From positions 29,168 through 93,167 of the forward strand of contig NZ_UNRE01000008.1 in assembly GCF_900537085.1 (NCBI RefSeq): 64,000 nt of DNA, read 5' to 3'. The notes under the pieces are model-generated. The model did not search any database. It saw only the letters and a program-made list of their open reading frames with translations, and was not told the DNA's origin. Below, in pieces: positions 36,601 through 44,343 of the stretch; position 1 is the stretch's first letter; each line of letters opens with the position of its first letter. A program made the position numbers and the translations under genes. The DNA is from Agarivorans sp. Alg241-V36 (GTDB lineage: Bacteria > Pseudomonadota > Gammaproteobacteria > Enterobacterales > Celerinatantimonadaceae).

Positions 36601-37384
36601 TTCCATATAAGGGAGTAATCGCTTGCTCATACAGATTTACGTAGTTGTCACCTTGGCCATCTATTTCCGCTTCAATAACAGCCGTTACATCTTTAATGCT
36701 TGAGTCGTTGGCATCGACAAACTGCCCAAAGTAATCTGTCACGCTAGCGTAAACATCAATCGCTCCTTCATTTAGCGATTGAATATCGAGATCTTGGTAG
36801 CTGTAGCTATTGTTATTTACAACAGCCTCTACAGTTAGCGTTTGCCCTGCAGAATCGGTAAGCGTAATCACTACGATGCGACCATCTTCTACATCTGGCG
36901 CTTCGCCGGTAATTAGTACAGCAGGTACTTCAAACTGGTTTTCGTAGCCATCGCCGCCATCAACAATATTCACTGTTAATTGCGCTTGGTTACTTAATGG
37001 AGGAATTTGGTCAGCTTGAGCACCCTGTTGATTGGCATTTGTTACACCTTGCTCTGTCGCTTGTGTATTAAAGCCTGCCTCTGGGAGGGTTTCATCTAAT
37101 GTGGGCTGTACACGAACAATAAAGGACGCACTTTGACTACCTTGCTCGCCGCTAAGTGTGGAAGTATTCCCAGAGTACAAGGGCGGTCTATCTTGTTGGC
37201 TGTTATTAGTCTCTGTGGAGTCGAGTTCACTGTTTGCTAAGGTTTGTTCAACATCACTCACTAGGTTTTTGACTAGGGGGATGCTGATATCGATTATTTC
37301 AGTTGGCTCAACCTTGAGCCAACGTCCATCACCCATGACTTTCCAAATTTGACCTTCGATGTCAACGTAGACAACTGGCTTCAT
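27659..37384 (-). CDS. Giant RTX-type surface adhesin with N-terminal retention module (3241 aa)
   Basis: The N-terminus lacks a signal peptide and starts MKPVVYVDIEGQIWKVMGDG, like the retention modules of LapA-family adhesins. Residues about 135-725 are six Ig-like repeats of about 98 residues (NYVNAIE, VEDGQ, SDIAGN blocks). Residues about 1000-3090 are many cadherin/VCBS-like domains with DSDGSE motifs. Three calcium-binding nonapeptides (GGIQQDLII, GGAGNDLLS, GGLNNDVFA; 3105-3131) and a VC_A0849-type C-terminal secretion domain end the protein. It is exported by the ABC/HlyD/TolC system encoded directly downstream and probably mediates attachment. A PEAG sequence at 101-104 lies where a LapG cleavage site would be. 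Confidence 0.92.
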   Translation of the reverse strand: MKPVVYVDIEGQIWKVMGDGRWLKVEPTEIIDISIPLVKNLVSDVEQTLANSELDSTETNNSQQDRPPLYSGNTSTLSGEQGSQSASFIVRVQPTLDETLPEAGFNTQATEQGVTNANQQGAQADQIPPLSNQAQLTVNIVDGGDGYENQFEVPAVLITGEAPDVEDGRIVVITLTDSAGQTLTVEAVVNNNSYSYQDLDIQSLNEGAIDVYASVTDYFGQFVDANDSSIKDVTAVIEAEIDGQGDNYVNLYEQAITPLYGNIIGIEDNQVVLVQVVDESGQQLSFTSQVLNNSWNIASADLTTLQDGELTINVSAVDIAGNPASASSTIIKDTLASLTADIDGVNDNYINAIESPSTLLYGQVAAVEDGQIVSVTVTDNKGEQLSFQTTVGNNSWQISNVDLTPLAEGSLTITANTSDIAGNLASASSTIDKDTLANISANIDGQGDNYVNAIEVPATRLFGEISDVEDGQLVNIQITDINGASLNLQTTVTNEQWLIPSSNLSNLADGELNLTAATSDIAGNSVSATTSIIKDTQASISARFEGNGDNALNQAEVGQSLLEGVLVDVEDGQPVNITVTDSLGTSLQFTTTSLDNHWQVVENLSGLADGELQLTATSNDIAGNPASASSVITLDTSIPTIDIDTLDGFSIFQFKAGVLTSLQGTTSGVEPSQQVSITITDGSRTVIALATVDQNGDWLTNNIDTGELDKLASWTLTSSVSDVAGNSTQDALPLLAEPDPHNLLETDLYQAGVLVTNSNVNIYDAQEISFSELQPELVSIQSGGSNLTIFNSADSKVLEGRTTDTNELVFRFSVLADNSIQTLIYKALDNTLDTDETFLTPVISATQYDTDGTTETVLTPLVILVKDSVPQLFNDYAHVTEGDSVFGNVIANDYSLDGELKVNQVTVDGVTKDVGIVPAVFITEQGYLLVDDSGYWLFVANRNLDHQQAQELRFDYQAIDSSGDTASAHNNIVISDGSQGSFVNDFKYNTEGSLSDSPNVFTESFTIKPGSDNPDPDSVKFSEATLVDLKSLVLTSGNNLLDLSYSLSDDGKTISAEVPFIGLVFTLSLSANANGNEVNGKTTLTMFDSINQFSSSDLSFIKLTILSSDLDGTANEPGLIDWVLADGNDPQLTNNESLNLNEAELNLGTVTASGSVDLTIGSDAIDELFFDNQQTAVTSGGESLSFAVSPSGNTLTAYTDDVNDPVFTIVIDDFADDHQNQTLGYEFSLYKGLDQNNGSHFPIKINVRDSDNDTQSLALDITVTDSDNIAVTVGDLQVSETPRDPDTALTINSTATTTVSVTANQDPIEKLFLDITNGSPVLDSLGNTISQNSQDLSWQDNANGTYDAVYGNTVVFSLSLPDDFELAANSSIDVELTFNLYSAIDHLDSSQDQTLSLSLPISATDTDGTSITASSIVTIYDGREPKIETAGQIDVNESDLANGNIANGISTVNPTIKVSAGSDEITDILLDTAAFNALGIQSGGSPVNLAAANNGGWYVATNDLAEPIFQIKMNTDGSTEFELYAALDHPDGNGENLLALDFVTNAMDADNDVSASTNFSVSVTDDTPQSENRSLDLVEGESFSTQLLNETVSGSDGASIVSFNYMGTNYAIAANSSVTIDLLNPNLLSEVYGELTLHANGELVLTTESDVTESPALLDSISYVVEDNDGDQVTSTATLNLGDSPGVIRTENAETTEDNSVTLSIEVRPGDTDQNEAVTNIIINETSLSGGSLFLGNTLLVASGGFITITDLQFSGNVAKPNGVLSYQPAENESNTTSSVSLAISSTISTLSGDRVISSNLEVSVLPIADTPTWSVSSQYIYSMVEDDDSNQTLDITANLVDSIDGSETLSYQFADLPDGLQLSLNGNPVTEGKSYNQNQLDQITVKADNNLAGQFTFTLIAIATEAGNAFAAASDQTAQTSQTVTINVQPEADLPSLSVRNIKGLEDQAINLSDVIAGQLNDSDGSEALSYKIVVQDGWQVSGGSTVLSSPNTYLVQANELDAGIVSLIPKPDISSFTESLTLSVTAIASESTIDGLIPSPVTAESSAQLITVSLTGVVDTPVVADAGAGNWAIDQVNNVISNQASFNEDQLFALDFEFSTSDDDASENINLLLTNLPDNIRLVDSLGNPYPLEVVGKDPVTGAIYQVNNSILSQLFVKTDDDFSGELNFDIKAISTEPDGDSGKFEYTVNIEVSPTVDENDGANLFTQAVEDRNVSLNLMPPLSADSDGSESITSYTITSLPSDLHLFIDGVPALVPPGGLDLSTLFDPNTTNLTNFLSSGQLTIRADADLSGDFTIPISYQIVDNSPTGATDTKTLTANLQIDVAGRVELDTRLEAITSPLESNDGSAISLDGSVLFVDSDLDGSEYLDYIEIVIPEGEFFQVEHPNGAIMGANNNWIIPANGLTSDSVAETAADILAGASLYSALNTDQVTITIRARVIDDEDARYISAPLQVQVSGHSGGDIVPCTPSAPGDLSNSIVDANEGQDIDVSGHLNGDIANDPSDVISFYISVDDLPEGVELEGAEIYPEYNALGNVTGYTISASAIETMTITGLDENYAGQLDIPVTVIVTDTCTGDSISEQQAISILVQPIVDEISLTITNNVIQEDTSTNLNMAFVLGDSNIPGEGIETVNSLIFAVPANSSFIGDSAIITNNGDDTWTVIDPSRLNEIEFRPPNNFSGQLTIDIAANITDLADGLLDTQTKNTSLTIEVQPVADQVLLDALNSSGDEDNYIQLDGLAAHQIDLDGSETASLSIHGVPEGAVLSYFDGSSYQLLQNNGADGGSFNGAPTHAWGVDSNQLSEIYLLPPLDFSGDIPLIFEAISLETANNDFKVSTQDFVVGVNPVGDDSQFFEVPESLSSDEGIAIDIPLNINSFETNSNEQIMVGLEVNNSSDATALTGLDRIVINGQQAHFVYNGSGYIASLLINAASVTSLQLYAGDAFGQLDVTLFSQTKDSAFVLGSEVSDLGDVTTKNLTINISPLPDPPIVELQYSHIYAEQSGDIPLGISIDLINPAAGEEGKITISGIPDGIEIAGQLGNNGQLEFMMNEVADLAITGGQNSATNFTLLIDSSATLDDNKAEGISQELEISLSPVGDNTLDGGIQQDLIIGGAGNDLLSGGLNNDVFAFRTEDLGSTGNPNLDTISDFNAADNADAIDLSSILHGLGVNNGSSAETYIQLSEQSGSTLLEIKPDTTNVTQSIQLSGVSLDELYKGDASLADQSDLLQKMIDDQNLIVS
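35205..36985 (-). repeat. Tandem Ig-like repeat region inside the adhesin gene
   Basis: About six units of roughly 295 bp encode the 98-residue Ig-like repeats. Protein conservation is moderate (shared VEDGQ, NNSW, SDIAGN, SASS and KDT blocks) and the DNA is clearly diverged between units, so the array is old rather than freshly duplicated. Confidence 0.75.
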
Positions 37385-38676
<1,292 letters not shown>

Positions 38677-38718
38677 GCACTATCAACAGTGATCTTATTG
38701 ATGCTATAGGAGGCAGCA

Positions 38719-40176
38719 ATGTCAGATAAAAAAGCAGAGACTCAAGCACTGATTGACGAAGTGTTAGAAGTCTATCCAGAGAAAGCCAAAGCCGATCGTA
38801 AAAAGCACTTAGGTGCGAACGATAGCGAAGGTGGTAGTTGTATTACGGCTAACCGTAAATCACTACCTGGTGTAATGACCGCCCGTGGTTGTGCTTATGC
38901 AGGATCTAAAGGGGTAGTGTGGGGACCAATTAAGGATATGGTGCATATCTCTCATGGTCCAGTCGGTTGTGGTCAGTATTCACGTGCTGGTCGCCGTAAC
39001 TACTACACCGGTTATACGGGTGTAAATAGCTTCGGAACCATGAACTTCACCTCAGACTTTCAAGAGCGTGACATCGTATTTGGTGGGGATAAAAAACTGT
39101 CTACTATTGTCGACGAAATTGAAATGTTGTTCCCATTGGCAAACGGTATTTCTATTCAATCCGAATGTCCAGTAGGGCTAATTGGTGACGACATTGAAGC
39201 TGTGGCTAAAACCAAAGGCGCTGAGATTGGCAAAACAATCGTACCAGTTCGTTGTGAAGGTTTCCGCGGTGTGAGCCAATCACTAGGTCACCACATTGCT
39301 AACGATACTTTACGTGATTACGTATTGGATAAATCAGAAGGCAAGGAAGTAGCAACCACAGATTACGATGTAGCCATTATTGGTGATTACAACATTGGTG
39401 GTGATGCGTGGTCTTCACGTATTTTATTAGAAGAAATTGGTTTACGCGTAGTTGCGCAGTGGTCTGGTGACGGTACTTTACCTGAACTAGAAAACACCCC
39501 ATCGGTAAAACTTAACTTGGTTCACTGTTACCGTTCAATGAACTACATCTGTCGCCATATGGAAGAGAAATATGGTGTGCCATGGATGGAGTACAACCTG
39601 TTTGGTCCAACTAAGTGTGAAGAGTCTTTACGCGCTATCGCTGCAAAATTTGACGAAACCATTCAAGCAAAAGCTGAAGAAGTTATCGCAAATTACAAAG
39701 CGCAATGGCAAGCCGTGGTTGATAAGTATCGTCCACGTTTGGAAGGTAAAAAAGTCATGCTTTATGTGGGTGGCTTACGTCCTCGTCACGTAATTGGTGC
39801 TTATGAAGACTTAGGTATGGAAATTGTTGGTGCCGGTTATGAGTTTGGTCATAACGATGACTACAGCAAAACGGTTCCAGAAGTGAAAGACGCCACGCTA
39901 ATTTACGATGACGTTACCGGCTACGAGTTAGAAGCTTTTGCCGACAAACTTAAACCTGACCTTATCGGTGCCGGTGTAAAAGAGAAGTACATCTTCCAGA
40001 AGATGGGCATACCTTTCCGCCAAATGCACAGCTGGGATTACTCAGGCCCTTATCACGGTTTTGATGGCTTCGCTATTTTCGCCCGCGATATGGACATGAC
40101 CCTAAACAACCCTTGTTGGGACAAACTAACTCCACCATGGAAAGCTAAAGCAGATAAAGCTGCAGAAGCTGCCTAG
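38719..40176 (+). CDS. nifD: Nitrogenase molybdenum-iron protein alpha chain
   Basis: The 485 residues are full length. P-cluster cysteines are at 58, 84 and 150 ([29 protein letters not shown]), and the FeMo-cofactor ligands are Cys270 ([10 protein letters not shown]) and His437 ([14 protein letters not shown]), matching Azotobacter positions with a 4-5 residue offset. Presence of all ligands identifies a Mo-dependent, catalytically competent NifD rather than a NifE/BchN paralogue. AGGAGG precedes the start; nifK follows after 91 bp. Confidence 0.99.
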   Translation: MSDKKAETQALIDEVLEVYPEKAKADRKKHLGANDSEGGSCITANRKSLPGVMTARGCAYAGSKGVVWGPIKDMVHISHGPVGCGQYSRAGRRNYYTGYTGVNSFGTMNFTSDFQERDIVFGGDKKLSTIVDEIEMLFPLANGISIQSECPVGLIGDDIEAVAKTKGAEIGKTIVPVRCEGFRGVSQSLGHHIANDTLRDYVLDKSEGKEVATTDYDVAIIGDYNIGGDAWSSRILLEEIGLRVVAQWSGDGTLPELENTPSVKLNLVHCYRSMNYICRHMEEKYGVPWMEYNLFGPTKCEESLRAIAAKFDETIQAKAEEVIANYKAQWQAVVDKYRPRLEGKKVMLYVGGLRPRHVIGAYEDLGMEIVGAGYEFGHNDDYSKTVPEVKDATLIYDDVTGYELEAFADKLKPDLIGAGVKEKYIFQKMGIPFRQMHSWDYSGPYHGFDGFAIFARDMDMTLNNPCWDKLTPPWKAKADKAAEAA

Positions 40177-40267
40177 GCGTTAAGTTATATCAGGATGAGT
40201 GCTGTTAGCGCTTAAAAATTAACTCAATTCGTAGTTCACAGATGAGTGGCGCGAAAGGAGAAGTAAA

Positions 40268-41839
40268 ATGAGTCAATCAGTAGATGATATCAAACCGGGT
40301 TATCCCCTGTTTGAACAGCCAGAATACAAGGATATGATGGCCCGTAAGCGCGCTGAGCACGAAGAAGGCGCAAGTGATGAAAAAGTAAAAGAAATCTTCG
40401 AGTGGACCACTACTCAAGAGTACCAAGATCTTAACTTTTCACGTAAAACTTTAACCGTAGACCCAGCCAAAGCTTGCCAACCTTTAGGCTCAGTACTGTG
40501 TGCACTAGGTTTTGAGAAAACTCTGCCGTATGTGCATGGTTCGCAAGGTTGTGTGGCCTACTTTAGAACCTACTTTAACCGACATTTCAAAGAGCCTGTT
40601 GCTTGTGTATCAGACTCTATGACAGAAGACGCAGCGGTATTTGGTGGCCAGAAAAACATGTTTGACGGCCTGCAAAACTCCTTAGCTTTATACAAGCCAG
40701 AAGTTATCGCGGTTTCAACTACCTGTATGGCAGAAGTAATTGGTGACGATTTAAATGCCTTTATCGGTAATGCCAAAAAAGACGGTTATATTCCAGAGGA
40801 ATTACCTACACCGTTTGCTCACACTCCAAGTTTTGTGGGCAGCCACGTAACTGGTTGGGATGGCATGTTTGAAGGTTTTGCCAAGTACTTTACTGGCAAC
40901 AAAATGGAAGATAAAACCGTAGGTAGCAACGGTAAAATTAACATTGTACCGGGCTTTGAAACCTACCTTGGTAACTACCGTGTTATTCACAAAATGATGC
41001 AGCAGATGGGTGTTGATTACAGCCTGCTTTGTGACCCTTCTGAAGTGTTAGATACCCCTGCAGACGGTGAGTACCGAATGTATGCTGGTGGCACTCCAAT
41101 TGCGGAGATGGAAGATGCACCTAACGCTATTACTACTTTATTGTTGCAACCAGATCAATTGGTTAAAACTAAAAAATATGTAGAGGGCCAGTGGAAGCAT
41201 GAGGTACCTGCGCTAAATATCCCAATGGGCTTAGATTGGACCGATGAACTGCTAATTAAAATCTCAGAATTAACAGGTAAAGAGATCCCTGAGTCATTAG
41301 CTACCGAGCGTGGTCGTTTAGTCGACATGATGACCGATTCTCATACCTGGTTGCATGGGGTTAGCTTCTCTATTTATGGAGATCCTGATTACCTAATGGG
41401 CTTAACCAAATTCTTGCAAGAATTAGGTTGTGAAGTTAAACACATCTTGTGTAACAACGCCGCTAAGCGCTGGCGCAAGAAGATGGAAGCATTGATTGCT
41501 CAATCTCCTAGCACAGCTAATGCCGAAATCCACGTAGGTAAAGACCTATGGCACTTCCGCTCATTGGTATTTACCAATAAACCAGACTTTATGATTGGTA
41601 ACTCTTACGCCAAGTTTATCCAGCGTGATACCAAGGCGAAAGGTGAAGAGTTCGAAGTACCGCTAATTCGTCTTGGCTTCCCGATCTTCGATCGCCACCA
41701 CCTGCACCGCAACACAACTTTGGGTTACGAGGGCAGCATGTACATGCTAACTACCTTAGTGAACGAAGTGCTGGAAAAACTTGATCAAGATACCAGCGAA
41801 ATGGGTAAAACAGACTACGGCTTCGACCTAGTTCGTTAA
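40268..41839 (+). CDS. nifK: Nitrogenase molybdenum-iron protein beta chain
   Basis: The 523 residues match NifK with its long N-terminal extension. P-cluster cysteines fall at 70, 95 and 153 (PAKACQPLG, GSQGCVAYFR, TTCMAEVIGDD), the same numbers as in Azotobacter. It pairs with NifD to form the alpha2beta2 dinitrogenase. AAAGGAGAAG precedes the ATG. A strong hairpin lies right after the stop, before nifT. Confidence 0.99.
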   Translation: MSQSVDDIKPGYPLFEQPEYKDMMARKRAEHEEGASDEKVKEIFEWTTTQEYQDLNFSRKTLTVDPAKACQPLGSVLCALGFEKTLPYVHGSQGCVAYFRTYFNRHFKEPVACVSDSMTEDAAVFGGQKNMFDGLQNSLALYKPEVIAVSTTCMAEVIGDDLNAFIGNAKKDGYIPEELPTPFAHTPSFVGSHVTGWDGMFEGFAKYFTGNKMEDKTVGSNGKINIVPGFETYLGNYRVIHKMMQQMGVDYSLLCDPSEVLDTPADGEYRMYAGGTPIAEMEDAPNAITTLLLQPDQLVKTKKYVEGQWKHEVPALNIPMGLDWTDELLIKISELTGKEIPESLATERGRLVDMMTDSHTWLHGVSFSIYGDPDYLMGLTKFLQELGCEVKHILCNNAAKRWRKKMEALIAQSPSTANAEIHVGKDLWHFRSLVFTNKPDFMIGNSYAKFIQRDTKAKGEEFEVPLIRLGFPIFDRHHLHRNTTLGYEGSMYMLTTLVNEVLEKLDQDTSEMGKTDYGFDLVR

Positions 41840-41859
41840 TCCTAATGCAGCAAAAGTAT

Positions 41860-41880
41860 GGCCGGAGTCTTGCTCCGGCC
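41860..41880 (+). other. nifK-nifT intergenic hairpin
   Basis: GGCCGGAG (41860-41867) pairs perfectly with CTCCGGCC (41873-41880) around TCTTG. No T tract follows, so it is more likely an mRNA 3'-end stabiliser or attenuator that keeps nifHDK transcript in excess over nifTY. Confidence 0.7.
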
Positions 41881-41896
41881 ACTTTAAGGAACAGAG

Positions 41897-42109
41897 ATGC
41901 CAAACCTAATTATTAGCCGTGAAAGCTCAGGTGAACTACAAGCTTACATCGCAAAGAAAGATCTAGAGTTACCCATTAGCTCACTTCAATTTGATCAAGC
42001 TGATCAATGGGGCGGGGTGGTTGAGCTAAGTGATGGTAGTAGATTTTTTATAGAGCCAGTAAATCCAGCACCCAGCTTACCCAAAACATTTCGCGCAAGG
42101 CGTGCCTAG
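41897..42109 (+). CDS. nifT: NifT/FixU family protein
   Basis: The 70 residues match NifT in length and in the block PNLIISRESSGELQAYIAKK with the later SDGSRFFIEP. NifT is a small protein found just after nifHDK in many diazotrophs; its role is unclear and mutants are often near normal. AAGGA precedes the ATG. Position directly after nifK and before nifY supports the call. Confidence 0.92.
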   Translation: MPNLIISRESSGELQAYIAKKDLELPISSLQFDQADQWGGVVELSDGSRFFIEPVNPAPSLPKTFRARRA

Positions 42110-42153
42110 TTGGGCTAGACCGAGTGGCGATGGGAATAGGCTAAGGAGTACCG

Positions 42154-42825
42154 ATGAAATCTAATATAAACGATAACTTAGCGTTACGATTAGCCGTAGC
42201 GTCTAAAGCGATATCTGATATCGAATTAAAACAGTTTGTGGCCTTGTTAGTGGGCCAATGTGGCGAACCTTTAAGTGAAAAGAAACTTAGATCATTAAGC
42301 CCAAAAGCCTTACGCGAGATGTTTCAAGCATCGTCAGTAACGGTAGAACGAAGCCAAGTTAACCAGTTACACGCGATCTTAAGTTCAGAGCAAATCAGCC
42401 CTATGGAAGCCCCAGAGCTGCCAGAACAAACTCTGCTAAATGGGCCGAAAGTACGGCTGGCCGTGAGCTCAAATAACCTAGAGCGAATAGACGGACATTT
42501 TGGTTCCTGTTTACGTTTTCTTGTTTACGAAGTAAGTGCCCAAGGTTTTCAGTTAGTGGATGTTCGCCCGGTAATCGAGAACTTAAGCGGTGATGCCCGC
42601 ACCAGCTACTTAATTGAGCTAATCGGTGATTGCCAATTGTTAGCAACTTTATCGATTGGCGGACCTGCTGCAGCACGGGTTAGCCGCGCAGATATTTTGC
42701 CTTTAAAACAACTTACTCCTCAAGCATCAAGGTCGATATTAGAACGTTTACAAACAGTAATGGACTGCCCGCCGCGTTGGCTAGCAAAGTTATTAGACAA
42801 GCAACAGGAGCCTGAGTATGTCTGA
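42154..42825 (+). CDS. nifY: NifY, nitrogenase/FeMo-cofactor binding accessory protein
   Basis: The 223 residues have an N-terminal helical domain (about 1-95, the NifY-type SAM-like region) and a C-terminal dinitrogenase iron-molybdenum cofactor domain (about 100-215; VRLAVSSNNLERIDGHFGSC). NifY holds FeMo-co or apo-nitrogenase during insertion. Related proteins are NafY and NifX; the N-terminal domain and the location after nifT favour NifY. AAGGAG precedes the ATG, and its end overlaps the next gene by 8 bp. Confidence 0.9.
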   Translation: MKSNINDNLALRLAVASKAISDIELKQFVALLVGQCGEPLSEKKLRSLSPKALREMFQASSVTVERSQVNQLHAILSSEQISPMEAPELPEQTLLNGPKVRLAVSSNNLERIDGHFGSCLRFLVYEVSAQGFQLVDVRPVIENLSGDARTSYLIELIGDCQLLATLSIGGPAAARVSRADILPLKQLTPQASRSILERLQTVMDCPPRWLAKLLDKQQEPEYV

Positions 42826-43222
42826 GATAGCAGAAAAAAAGACCTGCAGCTGTAAGGGTGAACCACACACTCCAAAACAGCATCAGTGTACTTGTAGTAG
42901 CGAAAAAAACGAGACGAATTCACATGCATGCGGCTGTTCATCCAAGCAAGAGAAAGCGCTTGATCAATCTCTTATTGATGATTTATTAAGGCGCTTAGCC
43001 AATCAAGATGACTATCAAAAGAACTTACAATGTTTTAAAAAGCATCATGCCAATATACGAATCATTGAATGCAGTGAAGATGATATGGCTGAAAAAGAAC
43101 CCTTTATGGCAGCAAGCTATTTTGACTTGTTTTTAATGGCTAACGGAACCAGTTGTGCCCGTTTGACCGACAGCCTTGATTTAGCCATAGGCTTGGTTAT
43201 TGCGTTGCACGAACCTGAGTAG
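42818..43222 (+). CDS. nif-linked protein with cysteine-rich N-terminus (DUF6129-like)
   Basis: The 134 residues fall into two parts. Residues 1-46 carry paired cysteines: CSCKG, CTCSS and CGCSS, like a small metal- or Fe-S-binding tail. Residues about 50-134 (FKKHHANIRIIECSEDDM, FDLFLMANGTSCARLTDSLD) resemble the small nif-associated protein family found near nifY in Azotobacter-like clusters, which I believe is DUF6129; that family call is from memory. The start overlaps the nifY stop and the gene ends one base into the cowN region, so it is co-translated with both. No enzymatic motif is visible. Function unknown. Confidence 0.7.
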   Translation: MSEIAEKKTCSCKGEPHTPKQHQCTCSSEKNETNSHACGCSSKQEKALDQSLIDDLLRRLANQDDYQKNLQCFKKHHANIRIIECSEDDMAEKEPFMAASYFDLFLMANGTSCARLTDSLDLAIGLVIALHEPE

Positions 43223-43227
43223 TGACT

Positions 43228-43512
43228 ATGTTAGAAACATCAGGTGATCGTTATCTAAGCTTTTGTAATATCCAGTGTGATGAAAACGCTGATAGGTTTA
43301 TGGCGATCTTGGTCCAGCATCTAAAGGCTAAACACGGTAATCCATTGTGGCAGGATTATTTTTGGCAAAAGATTGAAGAACAACAGCGTATCCAGCGAGA
43401 TAACTTACATTTCATTGGTAATCAAACCAATCCTTTGTATGAATATATGGAGGAGTGTGGTGATCAGCAAGCTACAGACTTGCTATATAAAATTGAACAG
43501 GAGTGCTGCTAA
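43228..43512 (+). CDS. cowN: CowN, carbon-monoxide protection protein of nitrogenase
   Basis: The protein matches CowN over its whole length: DRYLSFCNIQCDENADRFM at the start, LWQDYFWQKI in the middle and a C-terminal DLLYKIEQECC. CowN lets diazotrophs fix nitrogen when carbon monoxide, a nitrogenase inhibitor, is present. I chose ATG 43228; a GTG two codons earlier (43222) overlaps the previous stop and is possible. It is last in the nifHDKTY operon. A weak hairpin (AGGAGTG 43499-43505 / CACTCCT 43528-43534) overlaps the stop codon. Confidence 0.9.
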   Translation: MLETSGDRYLSFCNIQCDENADRFMAILVQHLKAKHGNPLWQDYFWQKIEEQQRIQRDNLHFIGNQTNPLYEYMEECGDQQATDLLYKIEQECC

Positions 43513-43552
43513 GTAAATTGCTTGCTTCACTCCTATTTATGTCACTAGAAGC

Positions 43553-44089
43553 TTACCAGTATTCAGGTTTATTTAGCGCTGCAATACATTGGCTAGCACC
43601 TTCGATGCTTGGTATGGTTTGGGCGCTTAAGCTTTGAGCTAACCATCCTTCGGGATGACTTAACTTAAAGGGGGCTTCTATTTGTTGCTCGCTAATTGGG
43701 TTAAATCCAACCTTGCTGTAAAAGTTTGGGTCACCGTAGGTGATCACTAGGTTGACTTCTAGCTTGCGAAGTTGCTCTATACCGTGGTTGATAAGCTGTT
43801 GACCCAAACCTTGGCCCTGTTGATTGGTCGCTATGGCAACCGGGGATAAAATAAAGGCAACATCATCAGAAGCCAGCAGCATGCGGCTAAAGAAAATACA
43901 CCCAACAACTTGTTCATTGCTGCTTGCTACAAAACCAATCAAATCTTGCTCTGGCGTGCTAGATATTATGTTGGTAACCAAATCCCCGATAACTTTTCCT
44001 TCTTCAGCGCCCTCAGAGTCGCTGAAAACTTGCTCAAATAAGTCTGTAACGGGCTTAGCTAAACTAAGATTGAACAGCGATAGCTTCAT
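43553..44089 (-). CDS. GNAT-family N-acetyltransferase
   Basis: The 178 residues show the GNAT fold: VGCIFFSRMLLASD strand region, the acetyl-CoA motif NQQGQGLGQQLINHGIEQL (Q/R-x-x-G-x-G/A variant), and a late VTYGDPNFYSKVGF block as in YhbS-like predicted acetyltransferases. The substrate is unknown. The gene is convergent with cowN and lies in the island between the first two nif blocks; nothing ties it to nitrogen fixation. Confidence 0.85.
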   Translation of the reverse strand: MKLSLFNLSLAKPVTDLFEQVFSDSEGAEEGKVIGDLVTNIISSTPEQDLIGFVASSNEQVVGCIFFSRMLLASDDVAFILSPVAIATNQQGQGLGQQLINHGIEQLRKLEVNLVITYGDPNFYSKVGFNPISEQQIEAPFKLSHPEGWLAQSLSAQTIPSIEGASQCIAALNKPEYW

Positions 44090-44343
44090 AGCGAGTCCTC
44101 ATTAAAATTTGATTTAGCTTATACCACCAATAACGAGAAAAGTTTGCTTTAAGCCAAAGTTAAGCCATTCCTTTGTACATCGCTATCACACAAACTAAAC
44201 ATTCAATTGCATATTACTTAGATTTTTCTTAGCGTGTTTAGCTAGAGCTTTTAAGGCTATTCATCTAAAAGCAAGCTAGTTATACTATTGTTAGTAATTA
44301 CTGTTTAAATAATAACTATTAAAGGCTTAAGGATAAGGGAATT

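Noticed and set aside
27843-37352. Plus-strand open frames opposite the adhesin gene
   Set aside because: They mirror the repetitive codon pattern of the adhesin and have no start context or protein features.
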